A model generated the notes under the pieces. That model searched no databases. It was not told where the DNA came from and was given only the letters and a program-made list of their open reading frames with translations. From DASPPF01 sp032906705 (lineage in GTDB: Archaea; Thermoproteota; Nitrososphaeria; Nitrososphaerales; Gagatemarchaeaceae): a stretch of DNA of 64,000 nt. Made by a program: the position numbers and the translations under genes. This document shows, in pieces, positions 7,467 through 15,543 of the stretch (position 1 is the first letter of the stretch; each line of letters starts with the position of its first letter). The stretch covers positions 10,781-74,780 of the forward strand of contig JAJTZC010000002.1 in the NCBI GenBank assembly GCA_032906705.1. Reading direction: 5' to 3'.

Positions 7467-8381
7467 TTGGGTGAGTGGTTTGAGACATCTGACTGGTTCC
7501 CGTCCAAGTGGGGCGCGTCCGACGAGCTCGGTACGCTCAACACCCTCACACCTGAGAAGCTTCTTTCATCTCTGAAGATTGTCAAGAGGGGTAAGGTCTA
7601 CAGCCTCGGACACTTGATCCATAATGAGATGCCGACCAGGGTATCAATCCACGGACCGTTCTCCTTCTTCACTTCACAGAGGGTCTATGACCACAGGCCG
7701 CCTCTGAGGGAGCCGACATCGAACAAGTTCGGGGCCGCCCTCTGCCGGCTTGAAACTACGGACCACCTCGGGACCCACCTTGATTCGCTCAACCATGTTT
7801 CCCAGGACAACAAGTTCTACAACGGGGTCGACGCCTATCAGACCACGACGCCGAGGGGAACACTCAAGCTTGGGATGGAGACCTCACCGCCAATCGTCAC
7901 CAGAGGGGTCATGGTGGACGCCGCGTTGATTCACGGTAAGGATGTGCTGGAGGAGGGATATCCCGTCAAACCCGAAGAAGTCGAGAGGTTCCTCGCGGAA
8001 AGGAAGCTTTCCGTAGGGAGCGGGGACGCCTTTTTCGTCCACACGGGAGTTTCAAAGCTCTGGATGGATACCGCGAAGTACAACGGGTACTTCGAGGCAT
8101 CCCCCGGCATCGGCTACGAGCTGGCGAAGTGGCTCGGAAGGAAGGACGTCAGCGTCGCCGGTGCAGACACTCCAGGAACGGAGGTCGCTCCGCCCGAGAT
8201 CAAGGGGACGCGGCTGCCGGTCCACCAGTACCTCATAACCAAGTGCGGCATCCGCCTCATCGACAACATGAAACTGGACGAGCTGGCGAGAGACAGGGTG
8301 TACGAATTCCTGTTCGTCTGCTCTCCGCTGCCCATCAAAGGCGCGACCGCGTCGCCGGTCGCCCCAGTGGCGATAGTCTGA
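7467..8381 (+). CDS. Cyclase-family metal-dependent hydrolase (kynurenine formamidase/isatin hydrolase type)
   Basis: A 304-aa member of the cyclase family PF04199, whose characterised members (kynurenine formamidase, isatin hydrolase) open amide or lactam bonds with a divalent metal. The signature is visible as HLGTHLDSLNHVS, matching the family HxGTHxDxPxH metal-binding motif, with Ser-Leu in place of the usual Pro region. Starts at TTG 7467, 27 bases after a TATA box. Its TGA overlaps the ATG of the next gene (TGATG), so the two are translationally coupled. Long cyclase-family proteins of this type often sit in aromatic or heterocycle catabolic clusters, which fits the surrounding genes. 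Substrate unknown. Confidence 0.85.
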   Translation: MGEWFETSDWFPSKWGASDELGTLNTLTPEKLLSSLKIVKRGKVYSLGHLIHNEMPTRVSIHGPFSFFTSQRVYDHRPPLREPTSNKFGAALCRLETTDHLGTHLDSLNHVSQDNKFYNGVDAYQTTTPRGTLKLGMETSPPIVTRGVMVDAALIHGKDVLEEGYPVKPEEVERFLAERKLSVGSGDAFFVHTGVSKLWMDTAKYNGYFEASPGIGYELAKWLGRKDVSVAGADTPGTEVAPPEIKGTRLPVHQYLITKCGIRLIDNMKLDELARDRVYEFLFVCSPLPIKGATASPVAPVAIV

Positions 8382-10273
8382 TGAAGAACTCGAGCCGACG
8401 CAGGAGCAAACGTCGACAAGGGATTCGGGCTCCGGCGGCCGAAGGTCGGTTCCCGCTCCCGGAGGAGGTCAAGGTTCCAAAAGGCGCCGAAGATTGGCGC
8501 AGCCTCTATCCTTACCTTGGCGTCTTCAGCAGGAAAAAGGGGGACTACGGCAGGTTCTGGTTCCAAGATAACCTGCACTTCCCTCTGCCGCTGACGCCGT
8601 TCGAGGCGGATATCCTCACGCGTTACCATCCGGCACCGCTCGGCTCGTATAACTCCCGAGTCTGGCCGATACCCGCCGCGCTTGGTCCGTTCTATCGGGT
8701 CCTCGCGGGCTTCATCTACATCTCGTCGGAGAACATCACAGACCCCAATGAAGTGAGGGAGAGGGCGGAGATGTTCAGAAGGAGGGCAGGATACTACTTC
8801 GAGAACTGGGAGAGGTTGCTAGAAAGTTGGCGGACGAAGACCAAGGCTTTGGTCGAGGAGTTCAGGGCAATACACTTCGAACGTCTGCCCGATTTCGAAC
8901 CCGAGAAAAGCGTCATGCAGGCGCGCGGGCTAACTGCAGGCTACGACCTGGTTGAACAGTACGACAGGCTCATGCTTCTGTGGGAGAAATCCTGGTACTA
9001 TCACTTTGAGATGTTCATCGCATACGGCTCGGCACTGGCCTTCGCCGACGTAGCCCAGACGCTCTTCCCTGGCATAAGCAACAAGACCGTCTTCGCGATG
9101 ATCGCAGGGATCAAGTCGCCGCTCTGGGACCCCGACGAGAGGCTGAAGGACCTCGCCCGGTCGGCTGAGAAGCTTGGCGTCGCCAAGCTGATTGCGGCAC
9201 GAGGAAGTCCCGGCGCGCTCTTCGAAAAGCTCGACAGAACGCAGGAGGGAAAGGTGTGGTTGAAGGAGTTCGAGGAAAGTAAGTATCCCTACTTCTACGT
9301 CGGCACAGCCCAGCAGCCGGGTTTCTACAACCCGACGCGGACGCCTTCCTGGATACACGACCTCTCGATTCCGCTCGGATTCATCGCCGGGTACGTGGAG
9401 AGGCTCGAGAGAGGGGAGAACATCGAGCGACCACTGGAGGCGATCACGAACGAACGGGACCGAATCACCCAGGAGTACGTCGACCTGTTGAAGAACGAGA
9501 AAGACAGGGTCGCCTTCCTCGGAGCCCTCGGCCTCGCCAAGAGGGCCTGGCCCTACACCGAGGAGCACAACTGGTGGTACGACAACCTGATGTGGACCAT
9601 CTCTTGGACGAAAGTTCTCGAGCTGGGCAAGCTTCTGGCGGAGCAGAAGGTTACAGCCGACCCGTCGGACATCTACTACATGAAGGTCGACGAGGTCAGG
9701 ATGGCTGTGCACGACCTCGTGCTCGCTTGGGCAGAGAGGAAGAACCCCGTTGGCCTATACTACTGGCCCCCCATAATCAAGGAGCGGAAGAAGATAGTCG
9801 CGGCTCTGGAAAAGTGGAAGCCTCCGAGGGCGCTGGGGAAGCCGCCTGATGTGGTTACTGAACCACTGTCGGTCATGCTTTGGGGCATCACCACAGAAAG
9901 AGTAAAGCAGTGGCTCACAGTGGTAGGGAAGACCGCAGGACTGAAAGAGGTCAAGGGTCTGCCGGGGTCGCCGGGTGTCGTCGAGGGCAGGGCCAGAATC
10001 ATCAGAAAGGTAGGGGAGCTCAACTCGTTGAAACAGGGAGAAATCATAGTCTCACCCGTCACTTCCCCTATGTGGTCGCCTGCGTTCGGCGTGGCCAAGG
10101 GGGTAATCACGGACATCGGGGGGCTCATGTCTCACACCGCGATAGTCTGCAGAGAGTACGGCATCCCGGCAGTAGTTGGGACCGGAGTGGCTACCGACGC
10201 AATCAAGACGGGAGACCTCGTCCGTGTCGACGGCAACGAAGGTACTGTGAAGATCCTGAAGCGAAGTGGGTAG
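8381..10273 (+). CDS. PEP-utilizer mobile-domain protein, phenylphosphate synthase subunit A-like
   Basis: A 630-aa protein (about 71 kDa) lacking an ATP-grasp domain. The C-terminal ~100 residues are the swivelling phosphohistidine domain of PEP synthase/PPDK, with the catalytic His in GGLMSHTAIVCREYGIP. The long N-terminal region (~520 aa, rich in Trp/Tyr) is not recognised. The next gene supplies the missing PPDK_N ATP-grasp half. In Thauera aromatica phenylphosphate synthase has this division into a ~70 kDa His-domain subunit and a ~40 kDa ATP-binding subunit, converting phenol, ATP and water to phenylphosphate, AMP and phosphate. That is the best analogy, but other acceptors are possible. 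ATG 8381 is chosen because it overlaps the upstream stop; the frame is open further upstream within the cyclase gene. Confidence 0.8.
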   Translation: MKNSSRRRSKRRQGIRAPAAEGRFPLPEEVKVPKGAEDWRSLYPYLGVFSRKKGDYGRFWFQDNLHFPLPLTPFEADILTRYHPAPLGSYNSRVWPIPAALGPFYRVLAGFIYISSENITDPNEVRERAEMFRRRAGYYFENWERLLESWRTKTKALVEEFRAIHFERLPDFEPEKSVMQARGLTAGYDLVEQYDRLMLLWEKSWYYHFEMFIAYGSALAFADVAQTLFPGISNKTVFAMIAGIKSPLWDPDERLKDLARSAEKLGVAKLIAARGSPGALFEKLDRTQEGKVWLKEFEESKYPYFYVGTAQQPGFYNPTRTPSWIHDLSIPLGFIAGYVERLERGENIERPLEAITNERDRITQEYVDLLKNEKDRVAFLGALGLAKRAWPYTEEHNWWYDNLMWTISWTKVLELGKLLAEQKVTADPSDIYYMKVDEVRMAVHDLVLAWAERKNPVGLYYWPPIIKERKKIVAALEKWKPPRALGKPPDVVTEPLSVMLWGITTERVKQWLTVVGKTAGLKEVKGLPGSPGVVEGRARIIRKVGELNSLKQGEIIVSPVTSPMWSPAFGVAKGVITDIGGLMSHTAIVCREYGIPAVVGTGVATDAIKTGDLVRVDGNEGTVKILKRSG

Positions 10274-11345
10274 GTTGCCCGCAAAGGTCATCCTGTGGCC
10301 CGAGGAAAGCGGCGCGACTGACAACTCGCTTGTGGGGGGTAAGTTCGCAAACCTAGCGACGCTGCGCAGGGCCAATGTCAACGTCCCCTTGGCCTTCTCG
10401 ATATCGGCAACCGCGTACAGAGACTTTGTCGGCAAGTTCGAGGGGAATTTGAGGGATGTGCTGTCGACGGTCGATTACAGCACCTTCGCCTCGATAGAGA
10501 GGGCGTCCGAAAGCATCAGACGAACGATCACCGGCGCTGAGATGCCCACCGATGTCCGCTCGCAGGTAGCATCCGCGTACAAGGAGCTCGCCTCCAGAGC
10601 TGGAGCGAAGGACGACAGTCTGCCCGTCGCTGTCAGGAGCAGCGCGACAGTGGAAGATTCGGCGGATTCAAGCCTCGCGGGCCAGCACGAGACGTACCTC
10701 TGGGTGAGAGGCGAGGATGACCTGATGCGGAGGGTCGTCGACTGCTGGGCAAGCGTTTTCACGGCCAGGTCGCTGCGATACAGGGACTCGAAGGGCCTGG
10801 ACCAGCTCGGGGAGGAGATGGCAGTCGCTGTCCAAATCATGGTGCGATCTACCAGCTCCGGGGTGATGTTCACGCTCAATCCAAAGAACGGCGACCCGTC
10901 GAAGATCGTCATCGAGTCGAGCTGGGGCCTAGGCGAGGCCATCGTGGGAGGCCTGGTGACGCCCGACCTTTTCACAGTGGACAAGGTGACCTTCGAACTC
11001 CTTGAGCGGCGGCTGAACAGGAAGCAGAGGGAGTTCGCTGTCGTGAACGGGAAGGTGGTGGAGAGGGCCGTCGAGGAAGCCAGACAGATGGCGCCATCGA
11101 TTCCCGAAGACCACGCAATCAACCTTGCGAAGCTTGGGAAGGCAGTCGAGAAGCAGTATGGCTATCCGATGGACATCGAATGGGCAGTGGATTCTTCGCT
11201 GAAGTTCCCGAACGACACGTTCATCCTCCAGGCGAGGCCAGAGACGGTCTGGAGTCAGAAGAAGAGGGAGGCTTCGCTCTCTTCGAGCAGTGCGTTGGAC
11301 CTCGTGGTCGACAAGCTGATCAGGGGAGAAAGGGTCGGAGAGTAG
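10266..11345 (+). CDS. ATP-grasp (PPDK_N) subunit, phenylphosphate synthase subunit B-like
   Basis: A 359-aa protein (about 40 kDa) consisting of only the N-terminal ATP-binding half of PEP synthase/PPDK. Visible motifs are VGGKFANLATL at the N-terminus, VRSSATVEDSADSS followed by LAGQHETYLWV, SSWGLGEAIVGG, and a terminal LQARPETVW. It overlaps the upstream gene by 8 bases if GTG 10266 is used; TTG 10275 is an equally good start. Neither this protein nor its partner can work alone, so together they should transfer phosphate from ATP through the partner's histidine to an acceptor. The split matches phenylphosphate synthase; an ordinary pyruvate,water dikinase is normally one chain, so gluconeogenic PEP synthase is less likely. 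Confidence 0.83.
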   Translation: MGRLPAKVILWPEESGATDNSLVGGKFANLATLRRANVNVPLAFSISATAYRDFVGKFEGNLRDVLSTVDYSTFASIERASESIRRTITGAEMPTDVRSQVASAYKELASRAGAKDDSLPVAVRSSATVEDSADSSLAGQHETYLWVRGEDDLMRRVVDCWASVFTARSLRYRDSKGLDQLGEEMAVAVQIMVRSTSSGVMFTLNPKNGDPSKIVIESSWGLGEAIVGGLVTPDLFTVDKVTFELLERRLNRKQREFAVVNGKVVERAVEEARQMAPSIPEDHAINLAKLGKAVEKQYGYPMDIEWAVDSSLKFPNDTFILQARPETVWSQKKREASLSSSSALDLVVDKLIRGERVGE

Positions 11346-11430
11346 AGAGCCAGGTTTCCGATTTTGCTCGCGACACGGCCACTGACTAGTCGATTCAAGA
11401 GGCCAGATACCGAACTGTCAGAGTCAGAAG

Positions 11431-11438
11431 CCTTATAG
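11431..11438 (+). promoter_or_regulatory. TATA box of the bicupin gene
   Basis: CCTTATAG lies about 25-32 bases before TTG 11463, indicating that the cupin has its own leaderless promoter rather than reading through from the phosphotransferase operon. Confidence 0.45.
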
Positions 11439-11462
11439 AATCGCGGAAAGCCGACGAAATGT

Positions 11463-12488
11463 TTGACGCTTCAGGTCAAGGAGGTAAAGGAATACCTCCC
11501 CAATGTGGTCGCGCTCTGGGACGTTTTCGAAACCCTGATACCGCCGAACCCGGGAAAGCTAGTTCAAACACACGTGTGGAATGGCAAGGAGATCATCGAG
11601 AGACTCCGGAAGGTCGCATACGAAGTCAAGCTCGGGCCTGAAGTCGAGAGGAAGGTGCTCGTTCCGGTCAACCCAGGGCTACAGAAGCTCGGGCTCTTCA
11701 CCGCCACGCACACAATCTACGTGGGATTCCAGATAGTCCTCCCCGGCGAAGTCGCTGATGCCCACAGGCACACCCCATTCGCGTCGAGGTTCATGATAAA
11801 GGGAAAGGCGGAGACAACGGTCGACGGCGTCAGGGTGGAATTCGAGGAGGGCGACTACATCACCACCCCGAGGTGGGCCTGGCACGACCACACGAACAAG
11901 ACCAAGGAGCCCGTAATCTGGCTTGACGCGCTCGACACACCGATTCCCAAGATGCTGCTGGCTTCGTTCTTCGAGGATTACGAAGGCCATGCTCAGCCGG
12001 TAACGGGAGACCTTCTCGCGCGGTTTGAATCAACAGGGCTAGCGCCAGCCTTCAGCATGAAATGGGTGAGGTCGCAGAACTCGCCGCTGATGTTCAAGTG
12101 GAAGGATGTGCACTCCATGCTGATGGACTTGGCAGCCACTACAGAGGGAAGTCCAACGGACGGCATAACGCTCACTTACAAGGACCCTCGGACCGGCAAG
12201 GAAGTGTCTGATTCGCTCGGGGCAGACATCACGCTGCTGAAGAGCGGCTTCAGGACGAAGTCTCACAGACACACGACGAGCGCCGTCTACTACGTGGTAA
12301 AGGGGAAGGGTGCCATCGTGGCCGACGGAAAGGAGCTATTATGGCGCGAGAACGACGTCATCTCACTCACGCCTTGGATGTTCCACGAGCTGATGAGCGA
12401 TGGGGGTGGAGACTCCATCTTATTCTCGCTCAACGACCGGCCCATCTTGACAGGTGCTGGGCTCTACAGGGAACAATTGGGCCCATAA
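11463..12488 (+). CDS. Gentisate 1,2-dioxygenase-like bicupin
   Basis: A 341-aa double-cupin protein of the gentisate/salicylate/1-hydroxy-2-naphthoate dioxygenase family, Fe(II) enzymes that cleave an aromatic ring beside a hydroxyl. The N-terminal cupin shows the family iron-site motif as GEVADAHRHTPFASRF with a later His in WAWHDHTN. The C-terminal cupin has SHRHTTSAVYYVVKGKG and WMFHEL. Length is typical (about 340-370 aa). Gentisate cleavage would give maleylpyruvate, which after isomerisation is a substrate type for FAH-family hydrolases such as 4402-5316. Substrate identity within the family cannot be read from sequence, and the enzyme would need oxygen. TTG start set by TATA at 11431. 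Confidence 0.82.
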   Translation: MTLQVKEVKEYLPNVVALWDVFETLIPPNPGKLVQTHVWNGKEIIERLRKVAYEVKLGPEVERKVLVPVNPGLQKLGLFTATHTIYVGFQIVLPGEVADAHRHTPFASRFMIKGKAETTVDGVRVEFEEGDYITTPRWAWHDHTNKTKEPVIWLDALDTPIPKMLLASFFEDYEGHAQPVTGDLLARFESTGLAPAFSMKWVRSQNSPLMFKWKDVHSMLMDLAATTEGSPTDGITLTYKDPRTGKEVSDSLGADITLLKSGFRTKSHRHTTSAVYYVVKGKGAIVADGKELLWRENDVISLTPWMFHELMSDGGGDSILFSLNDRPILTGAGLYREQLGP

Positions 12489-12577
12489 CCCCGGTCCGCG
12501 ACGGGCAATCTGCACCGCACTCTGAGTTTACTCCGAGCAAGATTATTATCTCCCGTGAGGAAGGCGAAATCATCGCG

Positions 12578-13324
12578 ATGCTGGCCGATGTCACCTGGGT
12601 GGGAATTGATTTCGCGTTCACGATCATGAACCCGCTCACGATGCACCACAGCAAGGTCATTCCTGAAATGTACAAGCGCCTCGGCAGACCGGAGGAGGGG
12701 CAGATGCGATTGGCCCTCTGGTACAAGCTAAGGGACAACACCGGTTCGCCGACTGATGCACCCCATCAAAAGGTCAGGCTGATGAAAGAATACAACAGAG
12801 AAAGGCTCAACGCGGAGGTCTTTGGCAACGACCCAAAGGCCATAGAGATGTATGCGGAGTTGGAGTGCACAGAACGGAGGCCTCCCGACGGGATGAAAGA
12901 AGCCCTTTTGGGTCTGAAAGAGAGGCGGAAGACGCTTGCGGTGGTGAGCGAAGTCTCGAGCGTGTCAGGGGCACAGAACGTCGCACACTATCTGGACGTC
13001 CACGGCGTCGGCGGATTGTTTGACGAAATAATCACTCCCGCGGGCAGGCTTGCGATGGACGGAGCTATGCTGGACGACAAGACGTTCGAGGGCTCCAACA
13101 AGAAGGAGGGGACAATCTACGCCCGCCTCGCAGCGTACTTGGATTCCAAAGGCGTCTCAGCCGGGAGGAGGGCGATGGTCGGAGATGATCCGAACTTGGA
13201 CGTGACGGCCTCAAAGCGGCACGGTTTCGTCGGAGTCTACTACACCGGGGTGGTGGACAGGGGGAAGTCAGAGCAGGCCGACTTGGTAATTTCTGACTGG
13301 CGACAGCTGCGAACCGCGATGTAG
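12578..13324 (+). CDS. HAD-superfamily hydrolase, D+2-less paralogue 2
   Basis: A 248-aa paralogue of the HAD protein at 2050-2823. Motif I is GIDFAFTIM, motif II the Ser of VVSEVS, motif III lysine in SNKKEG, and motif IV MVGDDPNLDV. The residue two after the nucleophile Asp is Ala; together with Gly in paralogue 1 this means both lack the general acid Asp of HAD phosphatases. Phosphonoacetaldehyde hydrolase also has Ala at this place. ATG 12578 is preferred over a much longer open frame because TATA-like GATTATTATC lies at 12541 and the paralogue starts at the same point. One subunit of Thauera phenylphosphate carboxylase is HAD-like, which makes its position next to this island notable. 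Confidence 0.78.
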   Translation: MLADVTWVGIDFAFTIMNPLTMHHSKVIPEMYKRLGRPEEGQMRLALWYKLRDNTGSPTDAPHQKVRLMKEYNRERLNAEVFGNDPKAIEMYAELECTERRPPDGMKEALLGLKERRKTLAVVSEVSSVSGAQNVAHYLDVHGVGGLFDEIITPAGRLAMDGAMLDDKTFEGSNKKEGTIYARLAAYLDSKGVSAGRRAMVGDDPNLDVTASKRHGFVGVYYTGVVDRGKSEQADLVISDWRQLRTAM

Positions 13325-13361
13325 GAGTCGCGTTATATCCCCGCGAGGCCAGCCTCTGGTC

Positions 13362-14186
13362 GTGACAATGGGCGGGGGTAGCGGTAGGGGACTCTCCCCT
13401 CGGGACCTCGCCATCGCGATTCTTCCAGGAGTATTCGTCGGTTTTCTGGCTGGCCTGGTAGGACTGGGTGGAGCTGAGGAAAGGATGCCGTTCCTCCTTT
13501 ATGGATTGGGTCTGCCGCTGTACGAGATGCTTGCCGCCAACCTGATAGTCAGCTTGATGACATCGGGCATCAACTTCGCGCTTCGAGCTCAGGTCGGTCT
13601 CTTCACACCCAGCACGTTGCTCACTGCAGGCGCGATGATTATCGGTTCGGTACCCGGGGCATACTTTGGGGCCGTGGCCAGCCATAAGGTCTCGGCCAGG
13701 AAGCTGAAGGCGGTGATTGCCGTGGTCCTGTCCGTGGTACTCGTCAAGTTATCTACAGACGCGGTGTTCGGGAGCCATGCTTCGACCATCGTTCTGCCCG
13801 TCGAAGTGTCTCTGCCCTTAGCGATTATCCTAGGGGCGGGTGTCGGAGTCGTTTCTGGAATGATAGGCGTTGCTGGCGGAGAGTATCGGATACCACTTCT
13901 TATCTTCGTATTCGGAATGTCAATCAAGTTAGCTGGCACCGCGAGTCAGCTGGTCTCGCTTCCCACAATCATCATCGCCTTGGCGAAGCATGTCAAGTTC
14001 GGAGTCCCAAGCAGACGCAGCCTTGCGCTTGCGGGGATAATGGGAGTGTCATCGGTAGCCGGGGTTGTGCTCAGTACAAGCGTCCTGGTCAATGCAGGTG
14101 AGAACACGATCAGGCTGGTCTTCGCGGGAATCCTGCTGTACACGATACTACGAATTGTGAACGAGCTGAGGGCGAAAGTCCTCTAG
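13362..14186 (+). CDS. TauE/SafE family anion exporter
   Basis: A 274-aa membrane protein with about eight hydrophobic segments in two halves. Both halves carry the Gly-rich family signature: FLAGLVGLGGAEERMPFLL in the first and VSGMIGVAGGEYRIPLL in the second. Family PF01925 members export sulfite, sulfoacetate or other organic anions across the cytoplasmic membrane; the substrate here is unknown. A TATA-like TTATATCC about 30 bases upstream supports GTG 13362, with ATG 13368 two codons later as the alternative. It lies just after the catabolic island and could export an acidic product, but this is conjecture. Confidence 0.85.
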   Translation: MTMGGGSGRGLSPRDLAIAILPGVFVGFLAGLVGLGGAEERMPFLLYGLGLPLYEMLAANLIVSLMTSGINFALRAQVGLFTPSTLLTAGAMIIGSVPGAYFGAVASHKVSARKLKAVIAVVLSVVLVKLSTDAVFGSHASTIVLPVEVSLPLAIILGAGVGVVSGMIGVAGGEYRIPLLIFVFGMSIKLAGTASQLVSLPTIIIALAKHVKFGVPSRRSLALAGIMGVSSVAGVVLSTSVLVNAGENTIRLVFAGILLYTILRIVNELRAKVL

Positions 14187-14199
14187 AAACGGTACCCAA

Positions 14200-14214
14200 C
14201 GGGCCGTCGGCCCG
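14200..14214. terminator. GC-rich hairpin between convergent genes
   Basis: CGGGCC and GGCCCG flank a three-base loop between the convergent TauE and inositol-phosphate synthase genes. It may slow polymerase or separate the transcripts; no T-tract follows, so a termination role is uncertain. Confidence 0.3.
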
Positions 14215-14220
14215 GCGCGC

Positions 14221-15261
14221 CTACTTTGCGAAGGCTGCGACGAACTTCCCGTATGCCTCTACGAAATGTTCCCGTTTTGGCGGGGACTTGAATCCGTAGG
14301 CGCAAATCTCGCTCACCTGTCCCAGCCGGCGTGTCCGCTTGGCTAGGTAGGTAGCCCGCAGTACGTCGAACAGGATGTTCCCGGCGTTCGGTCCGTCCGA
14401 CGACTTGAGGTAGACATCAACAGTGACCCCTGAACCCAGGAACCCGCTTCCCTCAGACCAGAAGTAACTCGTTCTGTCGTTTCCCATGTAGTCTACAAAG
14501 TCCGTGGTCCCCGCGACAGTCTCGAACTTGTATGGCACCTCGGACGCGACTGATGTTGTTTTGACGTCGCGCTTCGCCATCTTGACCCGTTCATCAATCG
14601 TGTTGAGCGTCTCTGAACCCCCGCCTACGTCTAGCTGGTAGCTCTTGGTTATCCTCACCCCCCTATTCACCATCAGATTGAGAAGTCCCTTGTGGAAGAC
14701 GGTCCCGCCGAACTGGCTCATCAGGTCGTCCCCGACCAGCGGCAGCTTCGCCCTCCTGAAGCGCTTGACGAGCCCTCGCCTCTTCAGCATGAGCGAGGGG
14801 GTGCAGTTTACGAAGGCGCATCTTGCCTCGAGTGCGGCGACAGCGTACTCTTCTGAAGAGGCGTCGGAGCCTGAAGAGATGAGATTGACAAGGATGTCTG
14901 CCCCCGATTCCGTCAACTGCTCCGAGAAATTCTCGGCGCTCGTTGTCGAGAGCTTGCCCGAGGACAGGTGAGGGGCGATGTCCCCCTTCGATAGCCCGGG
15001 GGCGACCTTCACATGGGTCTCTTCGACCTCGACATATCTCCTTGCGACGTTGGGCGCTTCGAAGATTGCCTTGTGCAGACCGAGGCCGACCTTCCTCTGG
15101 TCTACGTCGAATGCAGCTACGACCTCGAGTTGGTTCGGTCGCATCCCAGCCACCTTGGGGTGCCAGAGCCCTTTGGTCTCGCCAGAGGAATAGTATTCCA
15201 GGCCCTGGACGAAGACGGAGGCGCAATTGCCAACGCCGGCGATGGCTATCTTCGCTTTCAT
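14221..15261 (-). CDS. ino1: myo-Inositol-1-phosphate synthase
   Basis: A 346-aa NAD-dependent enzyme that converts glucose 6-phosphate to 1L-myo-inositol 1-phosphate, the precursor of archaeal phosphoinositide-type lipids. The N-terminal Rossmann motif is AIAGVGNCASVFVQG. Later family motifs are ADILVNLISSGSD, CAFVNCTPS, GDDLMSQFGGTVFHKG, QLDVGGGSETLN and DGPNAGNILFD. Length fits the short prokaryotic form. It starts 10 bases after the stop of a two-TM small protein with which it is probably cotranscribed from a promoter near 15515. Confidence 0.93.
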   Translation of the reverse strand: MKAKIAIAGVGNCASVFVQGLEYYSSGETKGLWHPKVAGMRPNQLEVVAAFDVDQRKVGLGLHKAIFEAPNVARRYVEVEETHVKVAPGLSKGDIAPHLSSGKLSTTSAENFSEQLTESGADILVNLISSGSDASSEEYAVAALEARCAFVNCTPSLMLKRRGLVKRFRRAKLPLVGDDLMSQFGGTVFHKGLLNLMVNRGVRITKSYQLDVGGGSETLNTIDERVKMAKRDVKTTSVASEVPYKFETVAGTTDFVDYMGNDRTSYFWSEGSGFLGSGVTVDVYLKSSDGPNAGNILFDVLRATYLAKRTRRLGQVSEICAYGFKSPPKREHFVEAYGKFVAAFAK

Positions 15262-15271
15262 CGGACCTGCA

Positions 15272-15481
15272 TCACTTGAATTTCGCGAGGACGCCCAGAA
15301 GACCGACCACGAGAAGGATCAGGCCCAGGGAGTAGTAGACCCAGACGAGTGGGGGCGCCATCCCGGTGTCGCCCGCATTCATGTAGGTGTAGTAGAGGAG
15401 CGCCACACCGAATGCCAGGACGATGAAACCGACCAAGCGCATCAGCGCGTCGACTCTCGACTGCTGCGCGTTTGTCGTCAA
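15272..15481 (-). CDS. Small two-TM membrane protein
   Basis: A 69-aa protein starting at TTG 15481 with two hydrophobic segments (around residues 15-33 and 46-66) separated by a short polar loop, ending in AKFK. It is the first gene of a two-gene unit with inositol-phosphate synthase 10 bases downstream, so a role near phospholipid synthesis is possible. A TATA-like CTAAATACC lies about 30 bases upstream on the minus strand, back to back with the promoter of the AlkD-like gene. Family not recognised. Confidence 0.7.
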   Translation of the reverse strand: MTTNAQQSRVDALMRLVGFIVLAFGVALLYYTYMNAGDTGMAPPLVWVYYSLGLILLVVGLLGVLAKFK

Positions 15482-15543
15482 GAGTTCTCTCTTCGAGCCA
15501 GATGACGATGGGTATTTAGAAGTATTCGGCCTTTGGGCAATTA

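Noticed and set aside
8129..8380. 84-codon upstream extension of the phosphotransferase subunit
   Set aside because: It overlaps the conserved C-terminal part of the cyclase-family gene and is Arg-rich without homology; ATG 8381 is coupled to the preceding stop.
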